In this document: piece after piece, positions 36,064 through 44,284 of the stretch
Numbering within the stretch: the first letter of the stretch is position 1
Layout: every line of letters begins with the position of its first letter
Assembly: GCA_947626315.1 (NCBI GenBank)
Contig: CANQRQ010000002.1
Coordinates: 1 to 64,000 of the forward strand
DNA length: 64,000 bases
From: an uncultured Oscillospiraceae bacterium
GTDB lineage: Bacteria; Bacillota; Clostridia; Oscillospirales; Oscillospiraceae
Direction: 5' to 3'
Notes under the pieces: model-generated
The model's input: only the letters and a program-made list of their open reading frames with translations
What the model was told of the DNA's origin: nothing
Databases searched by the model: none
Program-made: the position numbers and the translations under genes

Positions 36064-36092
36064 AGTATAGCAAAAATAAGCCTGTCTGTCAA
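36064..36092 (-). promoter_or_regulatory. Sigma-A promoter for the riboswitch/corrinoid transport operon
   Basis: Minus strand TTGACA-gacaggcttatttttgc(17)-TATACT. Confidence 0.75.
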
Positions 36093-36141
36093 TTTATACC
36101 GGTTCCCGCCGCTCATTGTCAATCTGTGTTTTCTGTTTCGG

Positions 36142-36170
36142 TTGACAATCTTTCCCGTGCCGGGTAGAAT
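36142..36170 (+). promoter_or_regulatory. Sigma-A promoter for birA
   Basis: TTGACA-17 bp-TAGAAT about 35 nt upstream of the CDS start. Confidence 0.7.
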
Positions 36171-36203
36171 AGGGGCAAGAAAGCGGAAGGAAGGATACGC
36201 CGG

Positions 36204-37178
36204 ATGATCAAGGACAGGGTTTTGGCGCTTTTATGGGAGAACACGGACCGGGCCCTCTCCGGCGCGGAGCTGGCCCGGCAGCTCTCCGTGAGCCGGACCG
36301 CCGTCTGGAAGGCGGTGGAGCAGCTGCGGGGAGAGGGCTACCCTATCCAATCCGCCCCCCGTCGGGGCTACCGCCTCTCCCCGGACAGCGACGTGCTCAG
36401 CGAGGCGGGCATCCGGCGCTATCTCCGCCATCAGGAGCTGGCGGTCCGGATCTTTCCCGTGCTCAGCTCCACCAACACCGTTTTGAAGGACCTGGCTGCC
36501 CAGGGCGCCCCGGAGGGGACGGTCCTGGTGGCCGGGGAACAGACCGCGGGCCGGGGCCGGCTGGGCCGGAGCTTTTACTCCCCGGCGGGCACGGGCCTGT
36601 ACATGAGCCTTCTGCTGCGCCCGGCGCTGAGCGCCCCGGAGGCGGCCGGTATGACCGCCTGCGCCGCCGTGGCGGTGGCCGGGGCGATCGAGGAGCTGGC
36701 CGGGGTCCCCGCCGGGATCAAATGGGTCAACGACGTGCTGGTGGCGGGGAAAAAGGTCTGCGGGATCCTCACGGAGGCCTCCCTCGACTGCGAGAACGGC
36801 CTGGTAAACTACGCGGTGGTGGGAATCGGGATCAACACCCGGCTCCCCGCGGCGGACTTCCCGGAGCCGCTGCGGGACATTGCCGGCGCCGTTTTTGAGG
36901 GGAAAGATCTCCCGGAGCTGCGCTGCCGGCTGGCGGCGGCGGTTCTGGACCGGTTTCTGGACGATTACCGGCAGCTGGGAGAGAAGCCCTTTTATGAGGA
37001 CTACCGGCGGCGGTCCCTGGTCCTGGGCCGGGAGATCCTGCTCCTTTCCCCGGGCCGGGACCCGGTTCCGGCAAAGGCCCTGGACATTGACCGGGATTTC
37101 GCCCTGCTGGCAGAGCTGGAGGACGGCAGTCTCCGCCGGGTCAACGCCGGAGAGGTGAGCATCCGGGCAGCGAAATAA
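36204..37178 (+). CDS. birA: Bifunctional biotin operon repressor / biotin-[acetyl-CoA-carboxylase] ligase
   Basis: 324 aa; N-terminal HTH (LSGAELARQLSVSRTAVWKAVEQLRGEGYPIQS), ligase motif GEQTAGRGRLGRSFYSPAGTGLYMS, KWVNDVLVAGKKVCGILTE. Confidence 0.97.
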   Translation: MIKDRVLALLWENTDRALSGAELARQLSVSRTAVWKAVEQLRGEGYPIQSAPRRGYRLSPDSDVLSEAGIRRYLRHQELAVRIFPVLSSTNTVLKDLAAQGAPEGTVLVAGEQTAGRGRLGRSFYSPAGTGLYMSLLLRPALSAPEAAGMTACAAVAVAGAIEELAGVPAGIKWVNDVLVAGKKVCGILTEASLDCENGLVNYAVVGIGINTRLPAADFPEPLRDIAGAVFEGKDLPELRCRLAAAVLDRFLDDYRQLGEKPFYEDYRRRSLVLGREILLLSPGRDPVPAKALDIDRDFALLAELEDGSLRRVNAGEVSIRAAK

Positions 37179-37204
37179 GAAAACGGGGCAGACCTTCAGG
37201 CCTG

Positions 37205-37415
37205 CCCCGGCAGACTGTAGACAAATCTTCATTGCCTTCGCCGCAGAGCGACGAAGAAAGAATTAAAATCGTTTTTGAGGCAGCTTTGCCGCCTCAAAAA
37301 CTCCCTAAGGCGAGCAAAGCGAGCCCTCGCGCCGACCAAACGGGGCGAAGCCCCTGCGATCAGCGCGAGTGCCTCAAATGCGAGCCCAACGAAGTGGGTC
37401 GCATTTGAAGCTTTT
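37205..37415. repeat. Intergenic block of tiled hairpins
   Basis: gtttttgaggcagctttgccgcctcaaaaac; ctcgcgc...gcgcgag; caaatgcgagccc...gggtcgcatttg. Confidence 0.55.
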
Positions 37416-37418
37416 CTC

Positions 37419-37817
37419 TCACTTGAAAATCACGAATTTACTGGCAATGTAGTTGAGGATGATGACAAGCACATTGGAGAGCAGCTTCCACAGATCGGCG
37501 TTATAGCCCAGCTTGTCCACCGCGATCCACATGATGACCACGTCAAGGACCCCGGTCAGGATCCGCGCGGTGAAGAAGGAGACGGCCTCCCTGGTGAGCA
37601 CGTCCCTTTGAAAGGACTTGCTGTGAAATACCCACAGCTTGTTTGTGATAAAGGCGAAGAGCACCGCCAGCAGCCACGCGATGCAGGTGGACGGGACATT
37701 GGGGATCTCCAGGCTGCTGTAGCAGACCTTGTACACGACCCAGTTGATCACCGTGGTCAGGACCCCGAAAATCCCGTAGGGAATAAGATCCTTATATTTC
37801 TCATAGAGCGCTTTCAT
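37419..37817 (-). CDS. GtrA-like membrane protein
   Basis: MKALYEKYKDLIPYGIFGVLTTVINWVVYKVCYSSLEIPNVPSTCIAWLLAVLFAFITNKLWVFHSKSF, typical GtrA. Confidence 0.93.
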   Translation of the reverse strand: MKALYEKYKDLIPYGIFGVLTTVINWVVYKVCYSSLEIPNVPSTCIAWLLAVLFAFITNKLWVFHSKSFQRDVLTREAVSFFTARILTGVLDVVIMWIAVDKLGYNADLWKLLSNVLVIILNYIASKFVIFK

Positions 37818-37923
37818 CCTGCCGCCTCCTGCGCAAATGCAATCTGTTCCCAGCCGGTCACTCAGCATATCACAAAACCGCGGACCGGGCAACCGTTTTT
37901 TCACAGGCGTCCCGGGGAAAAAT

Positions 37924-37950
37924 TTAGCACTCTTCCTGCAAGAGTGCTAA
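37924..37950 (+). promoter_or_regulatory. CIRCE operator (HrcA-binding site)
   Basis: TTAGCACTC-ttcctgcaa-GAGTGCTAA: exact consensus with N9 spacer, upstream of ftsH. Confidence 0.95.
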
Positions 37951-38022
37951 ATTCACGCCCTGTTCATGCTTTTTCCTCGGAGGAGTGTAAAATATCAGAT
38001 ATAAAGACGGGAGGGAACACAA

Positions 38023-39840
38023 ATGCAAGAGGTCAAAACACCTAAGAAACCCCTGATTTTCTATTACTGTATCGCGCTGCTGCTGGTGGTGCTGTTCAAT
38101 GCCCTGGTCACCCCCTGGCTGACCAGGCGGCAGGTGCAGGAGGTGGATTACGGCACCTTCATGAGCATGACCGAGAACAAGGAGATCGGCCTGGTGGAGG
38201 TGCAGGAGCAGGAAAACCAGATCATCTTCACCGATAAGGACAAAACCGCCGTCTACAAGACCGGCATGATGCCCGATCAGGGCCTGACGGAGCGGCTGTA
38301 CGCCGCCGGGGCGGAGTTCTCCGGGGAGATCATGGAGCAGGCCAGCCCGCTCCTGAGCGCCCTCTTGAGCTGGGTGCTGCCGATCGCCCTGTTCATCGGC
38401 CTGGGCCAGCTGCTGAACCGGCAGATGATGAAGAGCATGGGCGGACCCAACTCCATGATGTTCGGCATGGGCAAGAGCAGCGCCAAGATCTACGTGAAGT
38501 CCTCCGAGGGCATCCATTTCTCCGACGTGGCCGGGGAGGACGAGGCCAAGGAGAATCTCAGCGAGATCGTGGACTACCTCCACGACCCGGGCAAGTACCA
38601 GGAGATCGGCGCCTCCATGCCCAAGGGCATTTTGCTGGTGGGCCCTCCGGGCACCGGCAAGACCATGCTGGCCAAGGCGGTGGCCGGCGAGAGCAACGTG
38701 CCCTTCTTCTCCATGTCCGGCTCAGAGTTTGTGGAGATGTTCGTAGGCATGGGTGCCTCCAAGGTCCGGGACCTGTTTAAGCAGGCCAAGGAGAAGGCTC
38801 CCTGCATCGTGTTCATCGACGAGATCGACGCCATCGGCAAGAAGCGGGACAGCCGCATGGGCGGCAATGACGAGCGGGAGCAGACCCTGAACCAGCTGCT
38901 CACCGAGATGGACGGCTTTGAGGGCAACAACGGCGTGGTCATTCTGGCCGCCACCAACCGGCCCGAGTCCCTGGACCCGGCCCTCACCCGCCCCGGCCGC
39001 TTTGACCGGCGGGTGCCCGTGGAACTGCCGGATCTGAAGGGCCGGGAGGACATCCTGAAGGTCCACGCCAAGAAGATCAAGGCCGCCGAGGATGTGGATT
39101 TCGAGAAGATCGCCCGCATGGCCTCCGGCGCCTCCGGGGCGGAGCTGGCCAACATTGTCAACGAGGCGGCCCTGCGGGCCGTCCGGGACGGGCGGCGCTT
39201 CGCCGCTCAGGCGGACTTTGAGGAGAGCATCGAGGTGGTCATTGCCGGCTACCAGAAGAAAAACGCCATCCTCACCGACCAGGAGAAGTGGGCCGTGGCC
39301 TACCACGAGATCGGCCACGCTCTGGTGGCGGCCCGGCAGACCCATTCCGCTCCGGTGCAGAAAATCACCATCATCCCCCGCACCTCCGGTGCCCTGGGCT
39401 ACACCATGCAGGTGGAGGAGGGCAACCACTATCTCATGACCAAGGAGGAGCTGGAGAACAAGATCGCCACCCTGACCGGCGGCCGGGCGGCGGAGGAGAT
39501 CCAGTTTGGCGCCGTGTCCACCGGGGCGGCCAACGACATCGAGCAGGCCACCAAGCTGGCCCGGGCCATGGTCACCCGCTACGGCATGAGCAGCGATTTT
39601 GACATGGTGGCCCTGGAGACGGTGACCGACCCCTATCTGGGCGGGGACACTTCCCTGGCCTGCTCCCCGGAGACCCAGGCGGAGGTGGACCGGCAGGTGG
39701 TGGAGCTGGTGAAGAAGCAGCACGCCAAGGCGCTGGACATTCTGGAAAACGACCGGGCCATGCTGGACAAGCTGGCCAAGGCCCTCTACGAGAAGGAGAC
39801 CATCACCGGCGAAGAGTTCATGGCCATTCTGAACGCCTGA
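38023..39840 (+). CDS. ftsH: ATP-dependent zinc metalloprotease FtsH
   Basis: 605 aa; two TMs, [17 protein letters not shown] Walker [10 protein letters not shown] Walker B, SRH, zinc motif HEIGH. Confidence 0.97.
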   Translation: MQEVKTPKKPLIFYYCIALLLVVLFNALVTPWLTRRQVQEVDYGTFMSMTENKEIGLVEVQEQENQIIFTDKDKTAVYKTGMMPDQGLTERLYAAGAEFSGEIMEQASPLLSALLSWVLPIALFIGLGQLLNRQMMKSMGGPNSMMFGMGKSSAKIYVKSSEGIHFSDVAGEDEAKENLSEIVDYLHDPGKYQEIGASMPKGILLVGPPGTGKTMLAKAVAGESNVPFFSMSGSEFVEMFVGMGASKVRDLFKQAKEKAPCIVFIDEIDAIGKKRDSRMGGNDEREQTLNQLLTEMDGFEGNNGVVILAATNRPESLDPALTRPGRFDRRVPVELPDLKGREDILKVHAKKIKAAEDVDFEKIARMASGASGAELANIVNEAALRAVRDGRRFAAQADFEESIEVVIAGYQKKNAILTDQEKWAVAYHEIGHALVAARQTHSAPVQKITIIPRTSGALGYTMQVEEGNHYLMTKEELENKIATLTGGRAAEEIQFGAVSTGAANDIEQATKLARAMVTRYGMSSDFDMVALETVTDPYLGGDTSLACSPETQAEVDRQVVELVKKQHAKALDILENDRAMLDKLAKALYEKETITGEEFMAILNA

Positions 39841-39865
39841 TTCTCCCCGCCGGCTTACCCCGCGA

Positions 39866-39901
39866 AAAAACAGGGCTGCGTGTCAAAACAGCCCTGTTTT
39901 T
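39866..39901. terminator. Bidirectional terminator between ftsH and PIG-L gene
   Basis: AAAAAACAGGGCTGcgtgtcaaaaCAGCCCTGTTTTTT. Confidence 0.85.
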
Positions 39902-41823
39902 TCTATCAGCATCTGAAGCTTGATGCGCAAGGTGGTATGGCAGAGCTTTGGCAGTTCGTAGCGCCAGAAGACTTCCATAGGCTGGCCCAGCCGGCGGATA
40001 AATCCGGGGTTTGAGATCAGCACACTGTCGGACAAGCTGCCGTCCGCGCTCTCCACCGTCACCACACAGCTGCGCAGGAAGGGGCAGGACACCTGCAGCG
40101 TCCCGTCCTCTATCCGGGCGGTGCAGCCCTCCCCCTGGACGCTGACCCGGTAATTCTCCTCCGTCAGCTCCGCCGGAGCGCCCATCGCGTACAGGCGGAA
40201 GGAGGCCCGGCCGTTCAGGGGCGTATAGTAGTCATAGGCAAAGCTGCCCTCCGCGTCCTGGAGCTTGATGAAACGCAGGTCCGGGTCCGGCTGCCGGTCG
40301 TAGACCTCCAGCTCCGTCAGCCCGGCCCGCTCGCCCTCCGTCTCCAGCAGGCGGACCGTCAGGCTATGGACAGACTTCTTGGCCATGGAGATCTCCGTGG
40401 CCGTCCCCATAGGGTCCAGCGGCCCGGTATGGAGCTCGGTCCCATCGTCAAAGCGGATCAGCGCGTCCAGCACATTGTCCTCCTCAGAGGGATTGTCGTA
40501 CAGGCGCAGGCAGACCAGATCTGCCTCCCTGTCCAAGGTCAGGACGGCGCTCCGCTCCGTATCCCCCGGCTCCGGCACCCAGGCCCCGTCATAAGGCGGC
40601 CCCCAGCTCAGCAGATCTTCTGAATCAGCCAGCTTGAAGTCCTTGAGCCGCTCCGCCTGCCCGGAGCTGGCGCTGACCTGGGCGGTATAGCTCAGAGAGC
40701 CGGTAGGCCGGAACCAGTAGACCTTGTCGGCGTTGATGATGCCGAAGGCCTGGTCCAGAACGCCGTATTGGAGGGGATACAGCTTCAAGGTCAGATAGGT
40801 CCCGGCATTTTCCATGGAGCGGGACAGGGTGGAGGCGGCCACCGGCAGGCGGATGCGGTCCGACCAGCGGTAGAAGTTGTTCTCTTTCATATGCTCCGTG
40901 CCGTACGGGTTCAGGGTGGAGGCCATGTTCAGCCGGTAGAAATCGTTGGGGTTATAGTATGAGGTGCTGTAGGCAAAGCCCTTGAGCACCAGAGGCCGGT
41001 AATCGGGGCTTTGGGCCAGGACCTGGCCCAAAGCCTCCTCAAAAAACAGAGAGCAGGCCTTGTGGTCCAGGTGGTCGTCCAGATCGCAGGCGAAAATGAC
41101 CTCCGGCCGCAGCTCCTGAAGAACGCTTTCCAGGTCCTCCAGCAGATGGCGGCGGGTGTACGGATTGCCGTCGTGATAGGCGGGGTGCCCCTCAATGCCG
41201 TAGGTCTCGGTATAGCCGGCGGCGGAGGTCATGGGCTCGTCCGGCCCGGCGTTGTAGATATGAGGGGAGCCCTGGGCCCACTGGTCCCCGTAGCCCAGGA
41301 AGATCACATGCTCCTCCGGCACGCCCAGAGACTCCATCACGTGCACGGACTCCTGCATCCGGCCGGGCCCCGCAAGGCCCTTATCCCCGTTGGTGAGGAA
41401 GACCGCGTACACCTGGCTGCCATAACGGACATATTCCTCCAGCACCCCGGCCATCAGGTTCTGATCGTCGTCCTCATGAGGGACCAGCAGCATCACCTTT
41501 TTTCCGGCGTAGAGGGCGGCTTTTCCCTGGTCCACCTGGCGGTAGACGGCCCCGGGCAGAAAGGCCCGCCACAGCAGCACCCCTGCCGCAATCAGCAGCG
41601 CGCAGACGGCGGGGAGGGCCGCCGCGCAGAACCAGCGGAGGCGGTCCGGCAGCCGCAAAAGGAAGAGGAGCGTGAACAGCGCCGTGAACAGGGCCGCCAG
41701 CCGGAACCCGGAGTTGAGCCAGTCCGCCAATGTGAAGGCGATATCCGCCAGGACGCAGAGTTCCCCGGCCAGAAGGACGCTGCCCAGCAGCCGGCCGGCA
41801 ATAGACCTTTTCGCTTTTTTCAT
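39883..41823 (-). CDS. PIG-L/LmbE family deacetylase domain membrane protein
   Basis: 646 aa; N-terminal TMs; KVMLLVPHEDDDQNLMAGVLEEYVRYGSQVYAVFLTNGDKG...DLDDHLDHKA. Confidence 0.9.
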   Translation of the reverse strand: MKKAKRSIAGRLLGSVLLAGELCVLADIAFTLADWLNSGFRLAALFTALFTLLFLLRLPDRLRWFCAAALPAVCALLIAAGVLLWRAFLPGAVYRQVDQGKAALYAGKKVMLLVPHEDDDQNLMAGVLEEYVRYGSQVYAVFLTNGDKGLAGPGRMQESVHVMESLGVPEEHVIFLGYGDQWAQGSPHIYNAGPDEPMTSAAGYTETYGIEGHPAYHDGNPYTRRHLLEDLESVLQELRPEVIFACDLDDHLDHKACSLFFEEALGQVLAQSPDYRPLVLKGFAYSTSYYNPNDFYRLNMASTLNPYGTEHMKENNFYRWSDRIRLPVAASTLSRSMENAGTYLTLKLYPLQYGVLDQAFGIINADKVYWFRPTGSLSYTAQVSASSGQAERLKDFKLADSEDLLSWGPPYDGAWVPEPGDTERSAVLTLDREADLVCLRLYDNPSEEDNVLDALIRFDDGTELHTGPLDPMGTATEISMAKKSVHSLTVRLLETEGERAGLTELEVYDRQPDPDLRFIKLQDAEGSFAYDYYTPLNGRASFRLYAMGAPAELTEENYRVSVQGEGCTARIEDGTLQVSCPFLRSCVVTVESADGSLSDSVLISNPGFIRRLGQPMEVFWRYELPKLCHTTLRIKLQMLIEKTGLF

Positions 41824-41897
41824 CCCGCCTTCACTTCCGTTCCTTTAAGAAATCACGCCGGACGGAAAGCCCGGCGCGCAAAACAAGCCCGTATCCA

Positions 41898-42166
41898 TTC
41901 CGCGCCCGGCGGTCTCGCCGGGCGCGGAACAGCTTGCCAAAAAAGCCTCGCAGAGTTTCGCGCCCGCAGGCGCGAAAGCAGTTTGATCGTTTTTTCCGGC
42001 GGCATGTACGTCGGAAAAAACTCTTCTCAGCCCGCAAACGTGCGCGAACCCCGTCTTTAATGGGGTTCGTCGTGCGCTGCAGCGGGCTGCAGCTCTCTTG
42101 TCAAAAAAGGGCTACAGCCCTTTTTTGACAGTCTCTTCCGCGCCCGGCGGTCTCGCCGGGCGCGGA
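41898..42166. repeat. Hairpin-tiled intergenic block bounded by a 31-bp direct repeat
   Basis: ttccgcgcccggcggtctcgccgggcgcgga at 41898-41928 and 42136-42166, with several further hairpins between, including TGTCAAAAAAGGGCTacAGCCCTTTTTTGACA. Confidence 0.8.
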
Positions 42167-42195
42167 GCTTGGCCTTATACAATTCAGAGAGAAGC

Positions 42196-42567
42196 TTACT
42201 TGATCTCGACGGTGGCGCCGACGGCTTCCAGCTGGGCCTTGAGGGCCTCGGCATCTTCCTTGGAAACGCCTTCCTTGATCTTGGCGGGGACGCCCTCGAC
42301 CAGGCCCTTGGCCTCGGCCAGGCCCAGACCGGTGATCCCGCGGACTTCCTTGATGACCTTGATCTTCTGATCGCCGAAGGAGGTCATGACCACATCAAAC
42401 TCGGTCTTCTCTTCCTCGACAGGGGCGGCGGCGCCGCCGGCAGCGGGAGCGGCGACAGCGGCAGCGGAGACACCGAAGGTGTCCTCCAGGGCATGGACCA
42501 GCTCAGAGAGCTCCAGAACGGAAAGGCCCTTGATCTCTTCGATCAGAGCGGTGATTTTTTCACTCAT
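42196..42567 (-). CDS. rplL: 50S ribosomal protein L7/L12
   Basis: 123 aa; [73 protein letters not shown]. Confidence 0.99.
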   Translation of the reverse strand: MSEKITALIEEIKGLSVLELSELVHALEDTFGVSAAAVAAPAAGGAAAPVEEEKTEFDVVMTSFGDQKIKVIKEVRGITGLGLAEAKGLVEGVPAKIKEGVSKEDAEALKAQLEAVGATVEIK

Positions 42568-42607
42568 CGTAAATTTCCTCCATTAATAATCTTTCTTTGT
42601 TTTCCGC

Positions 42608-43135
42608 TTATTCAGCGGCTTCGGCGGGCTCGACAGAGCCGCCCTTCTGCTCGAGAATCTGGCCCAGGCAGACGGCCAGGCTGGTGATGGGAGCGATCAT
42701 GGTGCCCAGGACCTTGGCGTACAGCGCGTCCTTGGAAGGCAGCGCCGCCATCTCCGCGATCTCCGCCTCGTTCAGGACCTTGCCCTCCATGAAGGCGGCC
42801 TTGATGTTGAAGCGGTCACCCAGCTTCTTGCTGTAGTCGCTGACGATCCGGAAAGGCGCGATGGGGTCCTTGACCGAGGTAGCCAGAGAGGTGGTGCCGT
42901 TGAGAACATGGTCCAACTCGTTCATGCCCAGCTTGTCCAGGGCCTTGCGGGTCAGGGTGTTCTTGACGACGGTGTAGTTGACCTCCTCCTTGCGCAGCTC
43001 GGTGCGCAGAGCGGTGTCCTCCGCCACGGTGATCCCCTTGTAGTCGATGAGGATGCCGGCGTCAGCGCTCTTGATGCGCTCGGCCAGAGCGTCAACGATC
43101 GCCTGTTTCTCGCTGAGAACCTTTGCGTTTGGCAT
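42608..43135 (-). CDS. rplJ: 50S ribosomal protein L10
   Basis: 175 aa; MPNAKVLSEKQAIVDALAERIKSADAGILIDYKGITVAEDTALRTELRKEEVNYTVVKNTLTRKAL. Confidence 0.98.
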   Translation of the reverse strand: MPNAKVLSEKQAIVDALAERIKSADAGILIDYKGITVAEDTALRTELRKEEVNYTVVKNTLTRKALDKLGMNELDHVLNGTTSLATSVKDPIAPFRIVSDYSKKLGDRFNIKAAFMEGKVLNEAEIAEMAALPSKDALYAKVLGTMIAPITSLAVCLGQILEQKGGSVEPAEAAE

Positions 43136-43139
43136 ATGC

Positions 43140-43282
43140 GTGTTTCACCTCCGTGAGATGTAATCTGCGCCCAAAAAGAAAGCTCCGCGCATAAAGACGC
43201 GGAGGCACAAAAACAATCAAAAAATCATGTTGATGTCCTCGGCAGGATTTACGGCCTGAGCCACCTGCTGTCTTCGGAGCGC
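43140..43282 (-). ncRNA. Ribosomal protein L10 leader with attenuator hairpin
   Basis: Minus strand gaagacagcaggtggc...cctgccgaggac...GCCTCCGCGTCtttatGCGCGGAGctttcttttt upstream of rplJ; layout fits Firmicutes L10 leaders. Confidence 0.75.
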
Positions 43283-43288
43283 TCAATT

Positions 43289-43317
43289 AATATACTCCCG
43301 GAATGGCCTTTTGTCAA
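43289..43317 (-). promoter_or_regulatory. Sigma-A promoter of rplJL
   Basis: Minus strand TTGACA-aaaggccattccgggag(17)-TATATT. Confidence 0.75.
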
Positions 43318-43452
43318 GCCCTTTTTCCCGGAAACCGCGCGCTTTCCTGCCCCACCGCCGATACGGACCGTCCTGCCGTCCCGTATCAAATTTCCCGGGC
43401 CGGGAAATAATAACCACACGCTTTCGGAGCGAAGCAAAAGGAGTGTGGTTGG

Positions 43453-44229
43453 ATGCAGGGAAAGGTAGAGATCTGCGGGGTGAACACGGCCAACCTGCCG
43501 GTGCTGAAGAGCGGCGAGACCCGCCGCCTGCTGGAGCAGGCCCATGCGGGCAGCGCCGCCGCCCGGGAGGAGCTGATCTCCGGGAATCTGCGGCTGGTGC
43601 TCTCGGTGGTGCAGAAATTTGCCGGCCGGGGCGAGAGCATGGACGACCTGTTCCAGGTGGGCGTCATCGGCCTGATCAAGGCGGTGGACTGCTTTGACCT
43701 GAGCCAGAACGTGCAGTTTTCCACCTACGGGGTCCCCATGATCGCCGGTGAGCTGCGGCGCTTTTTGCGGGACCACAGCGCCGTGCGGGTGTCCCGCTCC
43801 ATGCGGGATACCGCCTACCGGGTGCTCCAGGTCAAGGAAAAGCTCACCGCCGAGACCGGCCGGGAGCCGGACATCGAGACGATCTCCAAGGCGCTGGATA
43901 TCCCCCGCCAGGAGGTGGTGTTCGCTCTGGAGGCCATCTGCGACCCGGTGTCCCTCTACGACCCGGTGTACAGCGACGGCGGAGAAAGCGCCTGCGTGAT
44001 GGACCAGATCGGGGACCCCCGGAACACCGACGAGCACTGGCTGGAGCAGATCGCCCTGGAGGAGGCCATGCGCCGCCTGAACGCCCGGGAGAAGCGGATC
44101 CTGGCTCTGCGCTTTTACGACGGCCGGACCCAGATGGAGGTGGCCAAAGAGGTGGGCATCTCCCAGGCGCAGGTCTCCCGCCTGGAGAAAAATGCCATCC
44201 GGCAGATCAAGAAAAACATCACGGCCTAG
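43453..44229 (+). CDS. sigG: RNA polymerase sporulation sigma factor SigG
   Basis: 258 aa; MQGKVEICGVNTANLPVLKSGETRRLLEQAHAGSAAAREELISGNLRLVLSVVQKF; the N-terminal VEICGVNT block is SigG-specific. Confidence 0.96.
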   Translation: MQGKVEICGVNTANLPVLKSGETRRLLEQAHAGSAAAREELISGNLRLVLSVVQKFAGRGESMDDLFQVGVIGLIKAVDCFDLSQNVQFSTYGVPMIAGELRRFLRDHSAVRVSRSMRDTAYRVLQVKEKLTAETGREPDIETISKALDIPRQEVVFALEAICDPVSLYDPVYSDGGESACVMDQIGDPRNTDEHWLEQIALEEAMRRLNAREKRILALRFYDGRTQMEVAKEVGISQAQVSRLEKNAIRQIKKNITA

Positions 44230-44235
44230 CGCCAT

Positions 44236-44284
44236 AAAAAGTCCGTCCCTCTGCTGGTTGGCAGAGGGACGGATCTTCTGTTTT
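44236..44284. terminator. Bidirectional terminator between sigG and ricT
   Basis: AAGTCCGTCCCTCTGCtggttgGCAGAGGGACGGAtctt. Confidence 0.7.
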
